Positions 23,864 through 37,867 of a stretch of 41,637 nucleotides of DNA are shown here, one piece after another. The notes below the pieces were generated by a model. It searched no databases and was not told the DNA's origin. It saw only the letters and a list, made by a program, of their open reading frames with translations. Source of the stretch: Anaeromyces robustus (taxonomy: Eukaryota; Neocallimastigomycota; Neocallimastigomycetes; Neocallimastigales; Neocallimastigaceae); assembly GCA_002104895.1 (NCBI GenBank), contig MCFG01000212.1:77501-119137 (forward strand), read 5' to 3'. The first letter of the stretch is position 1, and the number at the start of each line of letters is the position of its first letter. The translations under genes and the position numbers were made by a program.

Positions 23864-25325
23864 TTAAAATATATTTTCCATCATTTTCATCATTTCCAAA
23901 ACATCTGGAGGAATATTATTTTTATTTTTAATAAATATATCAAAAGCCTGAGTAATAGAATTGTCTTCCATATCTAAAGGTGAAAGATTTGAAGAAGAGA
24001 TAGATACTGGACTATTTATACTATTTGGAGCAATAAAAGTCATTTTAACTTTAAAACTTACATTATCTCCAACTTTCATATTTTTAAGATGAGATATTTC
24101 GACATCTGAATAAGAAAAATAAACTAAATAGGATTTAATTAATTCAAAACTTTTACCTTCATTTCTTGTATCATTTAATAAAACTGAAATTACTTCATCA
24201 CTTAATTGAATATAACCAGAAGAATTCATTGGATCTAATTTACATATTTTACCATTATATTGAACATTATTTTGGAAAAAGACTTGTTGCTTTTGATAAT
24301 CTTTTGCTAAGGATGGAGAAGAATTAAATAATGAAGTATTAATACCACTATTAGCACTATTTCCAGAATGAAGAGTTGGAGAATTATCAATTATATTATT
24401 GGCAGGAGATGTAATTACAATATCACTTGGATTATTACATTTCAAAGAAATTGGAGATATCTGAGAATTAGTTTGAGTTGAATTTGGAGATTGAATTTGA
24501 GAAGATGAATTGTTTGTTGCTTGAGTTGTAGAGGAAGATATATTGAAAACATTATTAAATGAGTTCATTGGATTCATGAAAGATGGTACTTGATTATTTA
24601 TTGACGTATTGTTCGTTGTCATATCAAGAGAAGAACGTTGATTATTGTTGAGATTTAATGATATTGGTGAAGTGGTTGGTGAAGAAATAGAAGAAGAGGA
24701 AGTAACTGTTGGTGATAATAAAGGTTTAGTAATATAAATATTATCATTTGTATTTATATAATTATTTGGATTATTTGAAATGGTGTTATGATTAAGATTA
24801 TTGTTTTTACTAATTGATGCGGCTGCATTAGACAATATTGTTGAAGTTTCATGAAGATTTCCTTTATTTAATATGTCTAAATAATTTTTAGTAATTATTA
24901 ATAATGTGATAGATTACAATATATAATATAATATAATACAATATAATATAATAAAATATAATATAATATAATATAATATAATATTATATAATGATATAAT
25001 ATAATATAATATAATATAATATAACATAATATAAAAAATAATAATATAAAAAAATAATAATATAATATAATTAATAATAATAATTATTATAAAGTAAAAG
25101 TAAAAGAAAAAGAAAAAACGAAATATATATATATATATAATATAAATATATTATCTAAAAAAATATTAAAATATACCAGTATTTTCTGGAGGAGTTGGAA
25201 TCATTTTAGTATATGATTTTCTATTGTTTTTATTATCTATATATGAATTACTATTTCTGTTTCTGTAATTATTTTTATAATTATTTTCACTGTTATTATT
25301 ATTGATATTATTGATATTATTATTA

Positions 25326-25366
<41 letters not shown>

Positions 25367-27099
25367 GAAATTATTTAATTTTTTGTTATATTTATTTTTA
25401 TCCTTTTTAGTTGAATTTTGATAATTTTTAGAATAAGATTTATTTGATTTATTTTTATTATCCATGCTATTCGATACATTGTTAGTATTAATATTTCTAT
25501 TATTATTAATATTATTATTGTTATTACTGAATCTTCTGAAATTTCTAAATCTCTTCTTTATTGTAAAATTAGAATTATTTTTTCTTCTATCATTTTCAAA
25601 GTGAATATATACATTATTTGCTGTTTTTTCTGAATCAAATTCTAAAAGGGCATAAGGTATAGAATCCATAGGTTCAAAAATATCCTTACATAAATCCTCT
25701 GGCTTATAAAACATATTTCTGTAATCTCTTGGATTCTCAACATAAGCTATTTTTACTGAATGTTGTACAAATAATGATGGGATTGATGATTCATCTTTTT
25801 ATTTTATTTTTATATTATTTTATGTTATTTAATGTAATTTTTTGTTTTTTTTTTTTTTTTTTTTTAATTAATAAATTATGAATAATCAAAAAGATTATAA
25901 AATAATTTTTAATTAATATAATTATTAAAAATAAAATTATTTTAATATTTATAATAATAATCATAAAAATATAAAAAATAATAATTATAAATGATATTAA
26001 TTTTGAAATATAAAAAATATAAAAAAAAATATATAATAATAATTATGATAATAATAATTATAAAGAATATTAATTTTGAAATATAAAAAAAAATGTAAAA
26101 AAAAAAAAAAAAACTATTATTTTATAATTTTTTTTTACCTGATGTTTTCATTACTAGTGAATTATTATTATGATTTGAATTGAAATTATTACTAAAAGAT
26201 ATATTATTGGAATCCTTATTTTGAATTTCTTTTCTTTTTTTCTCTTCTTCTTGTTCCCATTCTTTAATATAACGACGACATTGATCTAAAACTTCTTGTT
26301 GTTTCTGGATTTGAGTATTATCAATATTTAATGCTACCAGAGTACGTTTAGCAGTTGGAACTAAATTAGCTATAAGTTTTTCTAAAGGTACTACAGTGCC
26401 TTGACCTTTACGTTTTACATGGGTACGTTCTGGATTAAGTTCCAATTGATGAGAATAGGTTTCAATAGCATTAGCCATATAATCTAAATTATTTTGAGAA
26501 TATTTTGAAATATCAGAATAGGCTGTAAGATGTAGTAAAGGTATATAGCCATTGGTATAAGAATTAATTCTTGATAAAAATATTTTATCCTGTTGTAAAT
26601 GATCTTCCATAAAACGGTCTTCAATACTTTTAATAAGCTTTAAAGAATTTTCAATTTCAGATTTTTTAGTTTGGAAAACTAATTCATCACCAGTTGAAAC
26701 TACTAATTCACTTAAAATATTTTTAGGACGTTGACTTTGAAGCGGGGTTGAAGAAAGAGTAGTAGTAGTAGTAGTAGTTGCAGAAGTAGTAATTGAAGTA
26801 GCAATTGAATTGTTGGTTGATGAAGTAGGATAGGAAGAATTAGTTGAAGTTAAATTAAGATTATCTGTAAGAGATAAAGGTGGAGTTATAGTATCCAATG
26901 GTTGACTTGGTCCATGATATATTTGATAAGTTGGTGGTGCATTAGGATTAGCTTTATCCTGTAAAGTATAATATGGCTGTTTGGTATGAAAGAATAATTT
27001 TTGATGTGAATTAAATGATGGTTGTTTTTGTAAGGTACCACCTATATGATGATCATTTCTTTTCATATTATCTTTTTTTGAATAATTTCTTTTAGACAT
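23864..27099 (-). CDS. La-related protein: La motif, RRM-like region and cold-shock-like C-terminal domain
   Basis: Exons 27099-26139, 25794-25177 and 24876-23864 join in phase to 863 residues. Residues 1-148 are low complexity (Thr/Ser-rich). A La-type winged helix spans about 150-232 (IEDRFMEDHLQQDKIFLSRI, then NGYIPLLHL), including the D-K-F/L core typical of La motifs. A charged helical linker follows (about 238-300). Exon 2 encodes an RRM-like segment from about 325 (VKIAYVENPRDYRN, then IPYALLEFDSEKTANNVYIH), then a long poly-Asn/Arg stretch. After 200 Ser/Asn/Pro-rich residues, about 734-808 looks like a cold-shock or S1-type barrel (NGKICKLDPMNSSGYIQL, YLVYFSYSDVE, MKVGDNVSFKV). La-related proteins bind RNA 3' ends or mRNA and affect stability or translation; the target here is unknown. 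It is probably cytoplasmic, as no signal or membrane segment is seen. La-motif call firm, RRM fair, cold-shock-like domain moderate. Confidence 0.82.
24921..25033. repeat. TATAA pentanucleotide array in an intron of the La-related gene
   Basis: About 20 units of ATATA/TATAA, slightly imperfect, inside the intron between exons 25794-25177 and 24876-23864. Confidence 0.88.
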
Positions 27100-28189
27100 T
27101 TTTTATATATTATTAATATATTATTTTGAATTGAAGAATATATATAATTTTTCTTTTTTAATTATATTATATATATTTTATTAATTATAATTATTTATTT
27201 AAAAAATGAAATATTTTTTTTTATGAATATATTAATAAAGTGAAGTTTTACTATTAAAAGATCATTTGAATATTTTTTATGAAAACGATAATATATAAAA
27301 CTTCATTTAATATTATATCTATATTTATTATTATTTTAAAATGATATATGATATTTCATTTTTATAATTAATTTAATAAGTGGATGATTATAGAAAAAAT
27401 ATTTTAAATATATATACATATATATATAGTTAGTAAATTTTAATTTTATAAAATTATATTTTTATTTATATATTATTCTAACAAATAATATTATATATTT
27501 TTTTTTATTGATGAAAAATGAAAATATATGCATTATATATATTCCTTTTATTAGACTTTTTTTATAGCTTAACAAAATTTAAAAAAAATACATATTTTAT
27601 ATAAAATTCAAAAATTTATTCATAATTTTAATTAAAATTATATATTACCTTTTATTACTTAAATAGTAATTATTTTTATAAATTGTTTTTATTCAATTAT
27701 ACTTTTATAATCAATAATTATTTTTTTTAAAATAGTTAAAACACAAATTACTATTTCTTTTATGATTTTAAAGGATGACAATTATAATATAATTAATTAT
27801 CAAATAAATTTAAAAAAAATTCCACAATTATTCTTTTCTATCTTTTTTTAAATATATATATAAAATTAAAAAAAAAAAAATTAAATAAAAATTGTATAAA
27901 AGCCAGACAATTACTTTAAATAATTAACTTTTAATAAATAAATAATAAGAAGAGATGGTTAATTATTATATTGTTGATATATACACAATAAAATAAAATA
28001 AATAAAATAAAAAAAAAAAAAATAAAATAAAATTAGAATTAAAATAAAATTTAAATAATTGATAATAAAAGAAAACAATATATTAATATAATAGTAATAT
28101 ATAATAAAATATATTATGATATACAAATATGTTTAATAATATAGTCATTTATACATTATATTAACAATTTATAAATAAATGAAACTATA

Positions 28190-28281
28190 TTATTTTATTT
28201 TATTTTATTTTTATTTTTATTTTTTTTTATTTTACTTCATTCATTTATTCATTTATTTGTATTTATTTATTTATTTATTTT

Positions 28282-28312
<31 letters not shown>

Positions 28313-28315
28313 TTG
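28190..28315. repeat. TTTTA/TTTA compound microsatellite
   Basis: TTTTA repeats grading into TTTA repeats, with a short ACTTCATTC interruption; intergenic. Confidence 0.85.
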
Positions 28316-29414
28316 ATATGTAATATGTAATAATTAATATACCAGATATTAATCTTTTTTTTTTTTTTAGAACAGCCCAATATTAATAAAAAATGAAATT
28401 GTATATGTATATGTAAATACAAAAAAAAATTTTATTATTTCTATTTCATTTAGTTTTTTTTTTATTTTAAATGATGATTATAAATATCAAATAGAATAAT
28501 ATATATTAAATTATGTAGAATATATAATATATATATTTCCAATGATTTTCACGTTGTCGTATGAAATAAATCATTGTTACACAAAATGCTGTGTAATGTT
28601 AAATTTTTAAAGAATTAAATCTTTAATTCTTGTATTGAGGATGTTTAATTCAAAACTGGATTCATCTTAATGATTAAAATTTGGTAATGCTACTACTATA
28701 TTAAATAAATAATATTATTTATTTAATACAGTTATCATTATAAATATTTAATAAATATATTTAAAAAAAAATCTTAAAGATTTTTTATGAATTATCATTT
28801 TTAATAATGAATTATCAATATTTTGAATAACAATAAAAAATATTACTTATTATATACATTTTATATATTGTTTTTTGGAAATATTATAATAAAAAATATC
28901 TATACTGTTTAAGCTGGTTTTTTATTTTTTTTTATTTTTTTTTTTTTTCGGTTTTTTATTTTTTTTTTTAATATCATTTTTTTAATTATGTGTTTTTTTT
29001 ATGATTCATGTATATTAGTATTTAAATTCAATAAAGATGATGTATGAATTGTGTGTTATAAAAAAAAAATAATAAAAATATTGAAACTATATTAAGAAGT
29101 TACATTAAAATAAAATGTATAAAATATTATTTTAATAAATCATATATTGTATATTATTTTTTAATAATATATATTTATTTTTATTTTTTTTATATAAATA
29201 AAAAAGAAATAAAGAATAATGAAGTAATTAATATAATCTTCATTAAATTTCTATAAATTGTTTTTTTTTTTACATGAAATATTAATAAAAATAAATTATA
29301 ATAAATTAAGTATAATGGATGCCATAAATTTAACAAATTGAAAATAAAAAATAAATTAATATTAAATAATATAATATAATTATTATATGTTTAAATAAAA
29401 TAAAGAAGTTATGA

Positions 29415-29642
29415 TTAATTAAACTCATTAATATAAAACTTATTTGAAGTCAAATTTTCAAAATTTATAATATTAATAATATTAATAAAATAAATTAAAA
29501 ATGCTTTATTAGTGAATGGAATAATTGATATTATAATTACAGCATAAATTTCACCTAAAAATATTACAGAATATGAATCAAGAGCTAAAGTGAATGATTG
29601 TTTACAACAAAAATTATAGCTGTAGTTATCCTTATCATCCAG
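29415..29642 (-). pseudogene. Possible gene relic or lone terminal exon, hydrophobic, unrecognised
   Basis: An open minus-strand frame of 75 codons with no start codon, preceded by an acceptor-like TAG. Its first half has composition like the exons here (near 30% G+C against about 10% around it). It reads DNYSYNFCCKQSFTLALD followed by a hydrophobic run (SVIFLGEIYAVIIISIIPF). It looks like the end of a membrane protein, but no upstream exons can be assembled, although two weak islands lie further upstream. It may be a decayed transporter-like gene or the last exon of a gene I cannot reconstruct. The plus strand is also partly open here. Confidence 0.25.
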
Positions 29643-30151
29643 CTATTCCAAAAAGTTTTTTACTATCTATTCATAAAAAAATAATGCTGTTGATGAAATA
29701 AATAATATTAATTATTTATTTATTTTGTTTAAATTTATAGATATTCATTATATTTTTTTTTTTTTTTACTTTTTTTTTTCATTAATAAATATTACATATA
29801 AAATTATTATTTTTTTATAATGATTTTTTTTATCAAAAGTTATTAGTTTTCTTTTTCATATAATAAAAAAAATAGAGAATTTTAATATAATAGAAACTTA
29901 TATATTATGTATTATATATATATGTATTTGTATGTTAATCAATATATTATATAATATTAATTAATGAATATATTTATGAAGGCTTTTTGTTGTAAAGAAA
30001 GATTATCTAAATATATATTTATTCAAAAATATATAAATAATAAATATAATAATAAATGAATATGAAAAATCATTATTTATCTATATAAATCTCTTTCAGA
30101 AAGTAATAATATTCTCTAAATAATAAAAATTATTATTTTTTTATATATTAC

Positions 30152-30330
<179 letters not shown>

Positions 30331-31663
30331 ATCAAAGATAATTAATTACTTAAATATTTATATTAATATTAAGAAACAATAAAATTATATTTGTTAAGTC
30401 ATCTCATGGATGCTTTTTTCTTTTTTTCTTTTTTGTTAATTATATAGTGAAGAAGATCTTGTTATTTATTTTCAATAAATTAATTTTGTATAAAGGTATT
30501 TGTTAAAGATAGAGATATTTAAAATAAAGGAGTTAAACAGTTTTTTTTCTTATTCTAATAATAAAAAGTGATAGTAGTAAAAAATATTTAACAAAAAAAA
30601 GATATAATTTAACGGACCATATATAAATATAAATAAAAAAAAAAAATGTATGATAATATTATGATAAATCAATGATTAATTTTTATAGAAAATATCTGAA
30701 GATATTCTTGAATTTATTGGATGATATTGTCATTACCCACATAAATATTGATGTTAAAATTATAGGAAAATAATATTAATATATCACATTATAATTAATA
30801 TATACTTAAAGATTTTATGTCTTTATCATTAAACCAATTAAGAAACAATTAAGAGTAATATATTCATTAATAAATGTTATATTTATAATTCCTTTATATA
30901 TATATACAATGCTTCTCCAAAAATGTAAAAGTTGTATTTTTAATAGTAAAGTATAATATTAAAATAGTCACATCATAAAAATATATAAAATTATTATGAT
31001 TATATAAATAATAATTTATTACTTTATTGTTAATTATAAATATACATATCCTTAGTTTTATTGAAGGAGAAAAATTAGAAAAGCATTGATGCTACTAAAA
31101 GAAGTGCATAAATATAAATATTGATGTAAAAAAAACCTATTGCTAACATAATTTAAAAGTTATTAGTTTCTTTATATTTTTCGATATTAAATATAGATAT
31201 TGAATTATTTATTATAGATTTATTTAAATTTTTTTATATAATTTTTTTATATCAATTATAATTAATTAAAAATTTTTTTAATTAAAAAATTATAATTTTA
31301 TTTTTTATTTTTTTTTTTTTAAAAAAAATAATTACAATAAAAAAAAATATTTGTTCTTGTAAATAAATTTTGAAATGTTAAATAATATAATTTAGTATTA
31401 CACTTTAAAATAATAATTGTTTTTGATATCCCTATTTATCTTTTTATTTTTAAAAGATAAATAATTAATATAAGAAAATAAAATTTTAAATTTATAATTA
31501 TAATTATAATTATATATATATAAATAAAAGCCAATTTATATTACAAATTAATAAAGTTTTCATTTTCATAAAATTTTTATTTTAAAGTATCCATTAACAA
31601 ATTATATAATAATCATTATAATTTTAAAATAAATGTTTAATAAATAAGATAAAATCTTAAAAA

Positions 31664-32559
31664 ATGAGTTCAGTATTTCAAAAATCAATTGTTATAAATA
31701 ATCATTATTTATATACAAGGTAAATGAATTATTAATTTTTTTTTTAATTGAAAAAAAAAAAAAATGAAATTTTAAATTTATAAAAATTGAAATTTTGAAT
31801 TGATTTAATAAAACTATATAATAAGTATATAATACTAAATGAATTTTGTATTTATTAATTTTTATAATTCTGATAATAATAAATAAACATTTTATAAAAA
31901 ATATATATAATTATATTTACATCATATGAAAAATTTCTTATAAAAATGTATATATTTCATTTTTTGAAAATTTCTTTGAAATTTAAATTTCTTTCTTTTT
32001 TTTTTTTTTTTTTATAAGAAATTTTTATAGATGTTTATATCATCAAAAAAGAAGTATAACAAGTATTAGAGAAAGTATGATTGAATTTTTATTTATATAA
32101 TTTTATATTAGTAATATATATTAATATTAAAATCACATTAATAATTTATTAATTTGTAATATTTAAATTATAATCTTTTTTTTTATATATAATTTTCTTT
32201 AAAAATTTTGCTATATATATATATATTTAATGAAAAAATTATATATCAATAATTTATATATAAAAAGTTCAAACACGTTTAAAGTCAATACAAAATACAA
32301 AGAAAATAACAGATTCAATGAAATTAATTGCTACAAATAAACTTGAAAATGCCGAAAAATCATTGAATATTGCCAGACAAATAGGAAATTCTTTCAATAG
32401 TAATATTAATAAAAATATAAATATATAATAACATAAAATAATACACAATATATTTTTTAATAGATAAATATAAATATAAAAAGTCTAATAATAATATATA
32501 TTTATAAACTTTGTATTTCATTTATATTGTATATAATTTTTATATATCAATTATATATA

Positions 32560-32593
<34 letters not shown>

Positions 32594-34031
32594 GTTATAC
32601 AAAATAAAATAATAATGAATAGCATATTTCAAAAATATAAAAGCTACTGATAAAATTTCTGATAGAAATATTATTATAGCCGTAGGTTCAGATAAAGGAT
32701 TATGTGGTGGTGTTAATACTTCTGTTTCAAGAGCATTAAAATTTTTTGTAGAAGATGATAATGAGACTAATAACATCAAGAATAGTAAAACAAAATCACT
32801 AAAAAAACAAAAATCCAATGATGATCATGATAATGATAATGATAATGATAATGAATATTTAGAACAACCTAATCATCGTGTTTTCATTATCGGAGACAAA
32901 ATAAAATCACAAGTAGCAAAAAATATACCTAATCATATTGAAATGATTTATAGTGGTATTGGCGGTAAAAAACAATCAAGTCCAACATTTTATGAAGTAT
33001 GTTTAATTTGTGATGATATTAATTATGTAATGCAAGAAAAACTATTAAACTCAGAAGTTTTAGAAGATGATTCCTATGATGAAATATTTGATTCAGGTTT
33101 TATTTTATTTAATCGTTATATAAATTCAGTATCTTATGAAATAACAACATTACCTGTTTATACAAGAGAAACCATTATAAATTCACGTAAATTTTTTATT
33201 TTTTACTTTTAATCATAAATTAATATTTAATAAGATATATATTATATATATTAATATTTGATCAATTTTATTAAAAATCGATTAATATATCTTTATTTTT
33301 TATTATTTTATTTGATTAATATATAAATATATATATATATATATTTGGAATATTTCTAATTATTATTGTTATATTTCTAATTTTTTTTTTATTTCTTTCT
33401 TTACTTTTTTTTTTTCTAAAATTATTTTTAAAAATAATTAGCCAATTTATTTACATATAAATATGATGAAGATATTTTTGATGAATTACAAGAATTTGCT
33501 TTTGCTATTAATTTATATTGGGCATTAAGTGAAGGATATATGACAGAATTAAGTTCTAGAAAATATGCTATGGAAAATTCAAGTCGAAATGCTAGTACGT
33601 TAAAAATTAAAATATTAAAAAAAAAAAAAAAAAAAAAAAACAAATAAAAAATAAAAAAAAAATTAAAATTTAATGTTTAAATTTAATAATATATAATTAT
33701 ATAGTTTATTAAAAATATATTAATAAAAATAATTATTTTATTTTATTTTTTTTTTTTAATAATAATAATAATAAAATAAAAAAAAAAAAAAAAAAATAGA
33801 GGAAATTATTAATAATTTAATAAAATCAATAAATCATTCTCGGCAAACTCATATTACTAATGAACTAATAGATATATCTACAGTAAGTTTATATATATTT
33901 ATTTGTTATATTATACAAACAAAATACTAATTTTTTTTTTTTCAAAAAACAAAAAAAAAAAAAAAAATAATTGTTATATAAAAACTATAATAATTTGTAT
34001 ATTTTAGGGTGCCAATAATTATAAAAAATAA
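31664..34031 (+). CDS. F1-ATPase gamma subunit, seven exons
   Basis: Exons: 31664-31719, 32031-32074, 32268-32399, 32623-33186, 33442-33594, 33800-33882, 34008-34031; all joins are in phase, 351 residues. The rotor stalk of the F1 motor links the alpha/beta hexamer to the membrane ring. The first ~30 residues are basic and hydroxylated, ending CLYHQKRSITS, a plausible organelle-targeting presequence. The conserved N-terminal helix is IREIQTRLKSIQNTKKITDS. The family signature SDKGLCGG is at 100-107. A charged insert (about 121-162: Lys-rich, then repeated Asp-Asn) replaces a linker that is about ten residues in mitochondrial proteins. The C-terminal helix reads AMENSSRNA, then ITNELIDIST close to the stop, matching the usual ITKELIEIISGA. 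Anaerobic fungi have hydrogenosomes and no respiratory chain, so the product probably acts there, perhaps hydrolysing ATP; that is inference. Confidence 0.95.
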
Positions 34032-34169
34032 CTGTTATTTTAATTATTTAATTAATAATAATAACAATAATAATTAAATATATTATAAAAAAAATATATA
34101 TATAAATAATTATACCTTTAATAACATAGATATATGTAATATTATAAATAAAATTAATAAGTAAACAAA

Positions 34170-34270
34170 TATAATAAAATATAATAAAATATAATAAAAT
34201 ATATAAAATAAAATAAAATAAAATAAAATAAAATAAAATAAAATATAATAAAATAAAATATAATAAAATA
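34170..34270. repeat. AAAAT/ATAATAAA microsatellite downstream of the gamma-subunit gene
   Basis: ATAATAAA units change into pure AAAAT units and back; intergenic, about 140 bases after the stop. Confidence 0.88.
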
Positions 34271-34905
34271 GATAAATGTAATAATATAAATAAAATAAAG
34301 GTAAATAAATATTAAAAAAGAAAAAAGATAAAATAATATAATATAATAATAAAGAATATTACAATAGAATACAAAATAAAGAAAAATAGAAAAATAGAAT
34401 ATATATTATTTGTAAGAGATTATAAGCTCTAATAATATTAAGTAAATAAATAATAAAAGAAAAGAAAAAAAAAATGAAAGTCATAAAACTATTTTATAAT
34501 AAATATTTAGACACATTAAATTTCATTTTTATATTATATATTATTAAATATTTTAATATATTTTTATTAATAATATTTAATTTATTACATATTTTTTATC
34601 ATTTATATGATATATCTTTTTTTTTTATCTTTCATTTTCATTATGATTTTAATTTATTATTTTTATTTAATATTTACTTACTTAGTATTGATATTCTTAT
34701 AGATGCTTTCATATTTTAAAAGTATTAAAATATTTTATTACAGAATGTTTTAAATAATAATAAAACAATAGAATTTAACAATAATTAATATTTTATTGTT
34801 TTATTTTTATTGTTATTATGTGTATTGTAACAATATGACTAATTTTATTTATCATATCTATTTTTTATTTTGGAGAAAATAGAAAACAAATTGTTTTTTT
34901 TAAAA

Positions 34906-34939
34906 TATTATTATTACTATTACTATTATTATTATTATA

Positions 34940-35011
<72 letters not shown>
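34906..35011. repeat. ATT/ACT triplet microsatellite
   Basis: ATT triplets with ACT variants at the left end. The plus-strand poly-Tyr frame across it is an artefact. Confidence 0.92.
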
Positions 35012-35350
35012 TTTTAAATTCTAAAGAAAAAATATATATTATTAATTATAAAAATATAAATCTTGGAATAATATCACATATCACATGATATTATAATAAA
35101 TATATAATAAATATATAAAAAATGTTAAAAAATTGATTATTAAGAAGTGTAACACAAAATTATCATAGGATATTCTATTTAATTGGAGATTTTTCTTTTT
35201 TCCTTTATTTGTGTAGTCAAAGTATTACAGTAAAAAAAATGAAAAAGAAATAAAAAAAATAAAAAATAAAAATTTTTTAATATAATATTATATAAAAAAG
35301 GAAATATTAATATAAATATTATTTCCATTTATATTAAAATATTTTTATCT

Positions 35351-35353
<3 letters not shown>

Positions 35354-35431
<78 letters not shown>

Positions 35432-35433
35432 AT
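35354..35433. repeat. AAAT tetranucleotide microsatellite, about 20 copies
   Basis: An uninterrupted AAAT run, intergenic. Confidence 0.95.
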
Positions 35434-36631
35434 GAAAATCACAATTATGTTACAATTAAAGTGAAAAAAAGAAACAAAAATTTTTTCTATGTTTTATATT
35501 TGCAAATTAAAGAAAAAAAAATATAAAAATGATTTTACAATTTTTCATACAAAAGTTTTAAAATAAATTTTGTCTTTAATAATTGAATAATTTTTTAATA
35601 ATTATTACTATTTTTAAGTATATTTAAAATCAAAACTATTAATAATAATTATATGTTTGAATTTAATAAATTGGATAAATAGTTTAAATAAATTATTAAT
35701 CTTTTTCTCTATTTTTATTCTTTTTTTCTTTTAAATAAAAAAAAGTTTTGTTTTTTTTCTTATATGATTGTTTTGTATTTTTTTTTGTACAATTTATTTT
35801 GTTATCATTTTTTTTGTAGGAATAAAAATTACTTTTTAAAAAAAAATTACTTTTTAAAAAAACTTTAATTTATAATAAAAAAAGCGTAAAAAAAATTTTT
35901 ATTACTAAATTGTTTCCCATGATAAAAAATCATTTTTAATAAAATTTCTGGTATAAAAAAAAGTATTTAAATATAGTATTTAATGAATATTTTTTTTTAA
36001 AAAAAAAAAAACTAATATTTTATTAATGTATATTAGCCAAAATGAAACTAACTAATAGTAAATTCTTATTTACAATTAATTTTTATCAGTTTATAATTAT
36101 TTTTTTATACTTATTATATAATAAAATATAAAAAAAAATTTTTTTATATTTATATTTATAAATTAGTGTATTTTTTTTTAATTTATTGTGTTAAAAAATT
36201 TTTTTATTTGTTTGAAAAAAAAAACATTATGTGAAAAATTCTTTTATTCTATTATTCTATTTTATTAATAGTAATTATAAAAGTATTTCTCTATTCATTA
36301 GTTTAAGATATTATGTGTATTAAACATAAAAAATTAGTCTTTACTTTGAATATTATAATTTCTATTAATTTCTGTTATTATTTTTAAATATTTATAATAA
36401 TATTATTAATAATAAAAAATTTGATAAATAAAATTTATGTTAAATTATTATTAGTATATAAATAATTTCTTAGTGGTCTACCGCAAATCAATAATTAAAT
36501 AATTATTATATAAAATCATTAATATTAATACCAATAATAATTAAAAAAATTAACTCATTATTTAATTATTTAATTGGTATTAATTAATTTTATCATAAAA
36601 AAAAGAATTCCATCCTCAATCTATATTTAAA

Positions 36632-36689
<58 letters not shown>
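36632..36689. repeat. ATT microsatellite, about 19 copies
   Basis: A pure ATT triplet run, intergenic. Confidence 0.94.
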
Positions 36690-36690
<1 letters not shown>

Positions 36691-37413
36691 GAGTTTTTTT
36701 CAACAACAAAAAATGATTTTAAAACTTAATTTATTATTTGTTAATAAATTTATTTGTTTTATATTTTTTTTATTTTTTTCTTTATATATTATTATTATAC
36801 ATAATATATTACAATTTAAAACAAACACAATATTATAATTAATTATAATTTGTATTTCAATATATTAATAATATATTATAAATATAGTATAATATATACA
36901 ATTATAACATATGGTTCCAAAATTTATTAAAAAAAATGATTTTATACTATTTGTATAATATTAAGTAAATTCATATATTATCAATATATAAATATTATAT
37001 ATTGCATTGTATTAAATTTTAATTGTATATCATTCAAATTTAAAACTTAATACAAAATTTTATCTTTTAATATATTAGAATATAAATAAATATAGTAATT
37101 TCAAATAAATTTAATCTCCTAATAAATTATAAGATTTTAATTTAGTGTTAAATTAATTCTCCTTCAATAATGAATAAGATTTTATTTCATTTAATATAAT
37201 ATATGAATTTATTATAATTTGAAATTTAATTTAATTTAATTTAAAAATTTTGAATTTACCTAAAATTTAAATATTAAGTATTACAAGAAAGAAGAGAAAA
37301 AAAAGGTAAAAAAAAATGCATTAAAGCATTTGTTAACATTGTATTATTATTTATCACATCTTCTATTTATTATTATATATAGTTTTATAGTATTATCTAT
37401 TTAATGATTTATT

Positions 37414-37585
37414 AATAATAACTTAAAATATTATAATAAATAATATTTAAATAGTAATAATAAATAATAATAATTATAATAATCATAATAATAAAATGAT
37501 GATAATAATAATTAATAATTATAATTAATCTAATTAATATCATAATAAATAATAATTATTTATTATGATATTTTAAGTTATTATT
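37414..37585. repeat. 172-bp inverted-repeat unit, 31-bp arms, plus a nested palindrome
   Basis: The arm 37414-37444 (starting AATAATAACTTAAAATAT) is the reverse complement of 37555-37585 at 30 of 31 positions. Inside it, 37536-37551 (AATATCATAATAAATA) is the exact reverse complement of 37557-37572, which overlaps the right arm. The right arm can therefore pair with either partner. Size and terminal inverted repeats recall a MITE-type DNA transposon remnant, but no clear target-site duplication is seen and the interior is A/T-rich. Confidence 0.6.
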
Positions 37586-37867
37586 TATATATATAATAAT
37601 AGTTATAAAAAAAACATGTTTTTATTTTTTTAAAAAAAAAAAAAGAAATTATATATTAAAATTTTTAAATGCCCATAAATAATTTATTATCAAAGATAAA
37701 TGATTAATAATTTATATTAAATAAAGTTTATAATAAACTTTAAATATTAATAAAATTAAAACTTTTTTTTTTATTATTGTTTGATAGAAATAAAAAAAAA
37801 ACATCATCAGATTATATAAAACAATTAAAAATATATAATAAAATTTTTTTAAACATATAATAATAAT

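Noticed and set aside
23731-23931. Phe/Tyr-rich plus-strand frame
   Set aside because: It is T-tract and TTTA low complexity overlapping the end of the La-related gene on the other strand.
24835-24876. Treating the 23864-24835 frame as a separate gene starting at a TTG
   Set aside because: The frame continues upstream without a stop to a TAG acceptor at 24877-24878 and joins in phase with the exon ending at 25177.
34474-34719. 81-codon plus-strand open frame
   Set aside because: It consists almost only of Phe, Ile, Leu, Tyr, Asn and Asp encoded by A/T codons, with no exon-like composition; expected by chance in DNA this A/T-rich.
36470-36500. Short tRNA-like patch (GTGGTCTACCGC)
   Set aside because: No complementary acceptor stem or T-arm could be found nearby; no tRNA is supported anywhere in the window.
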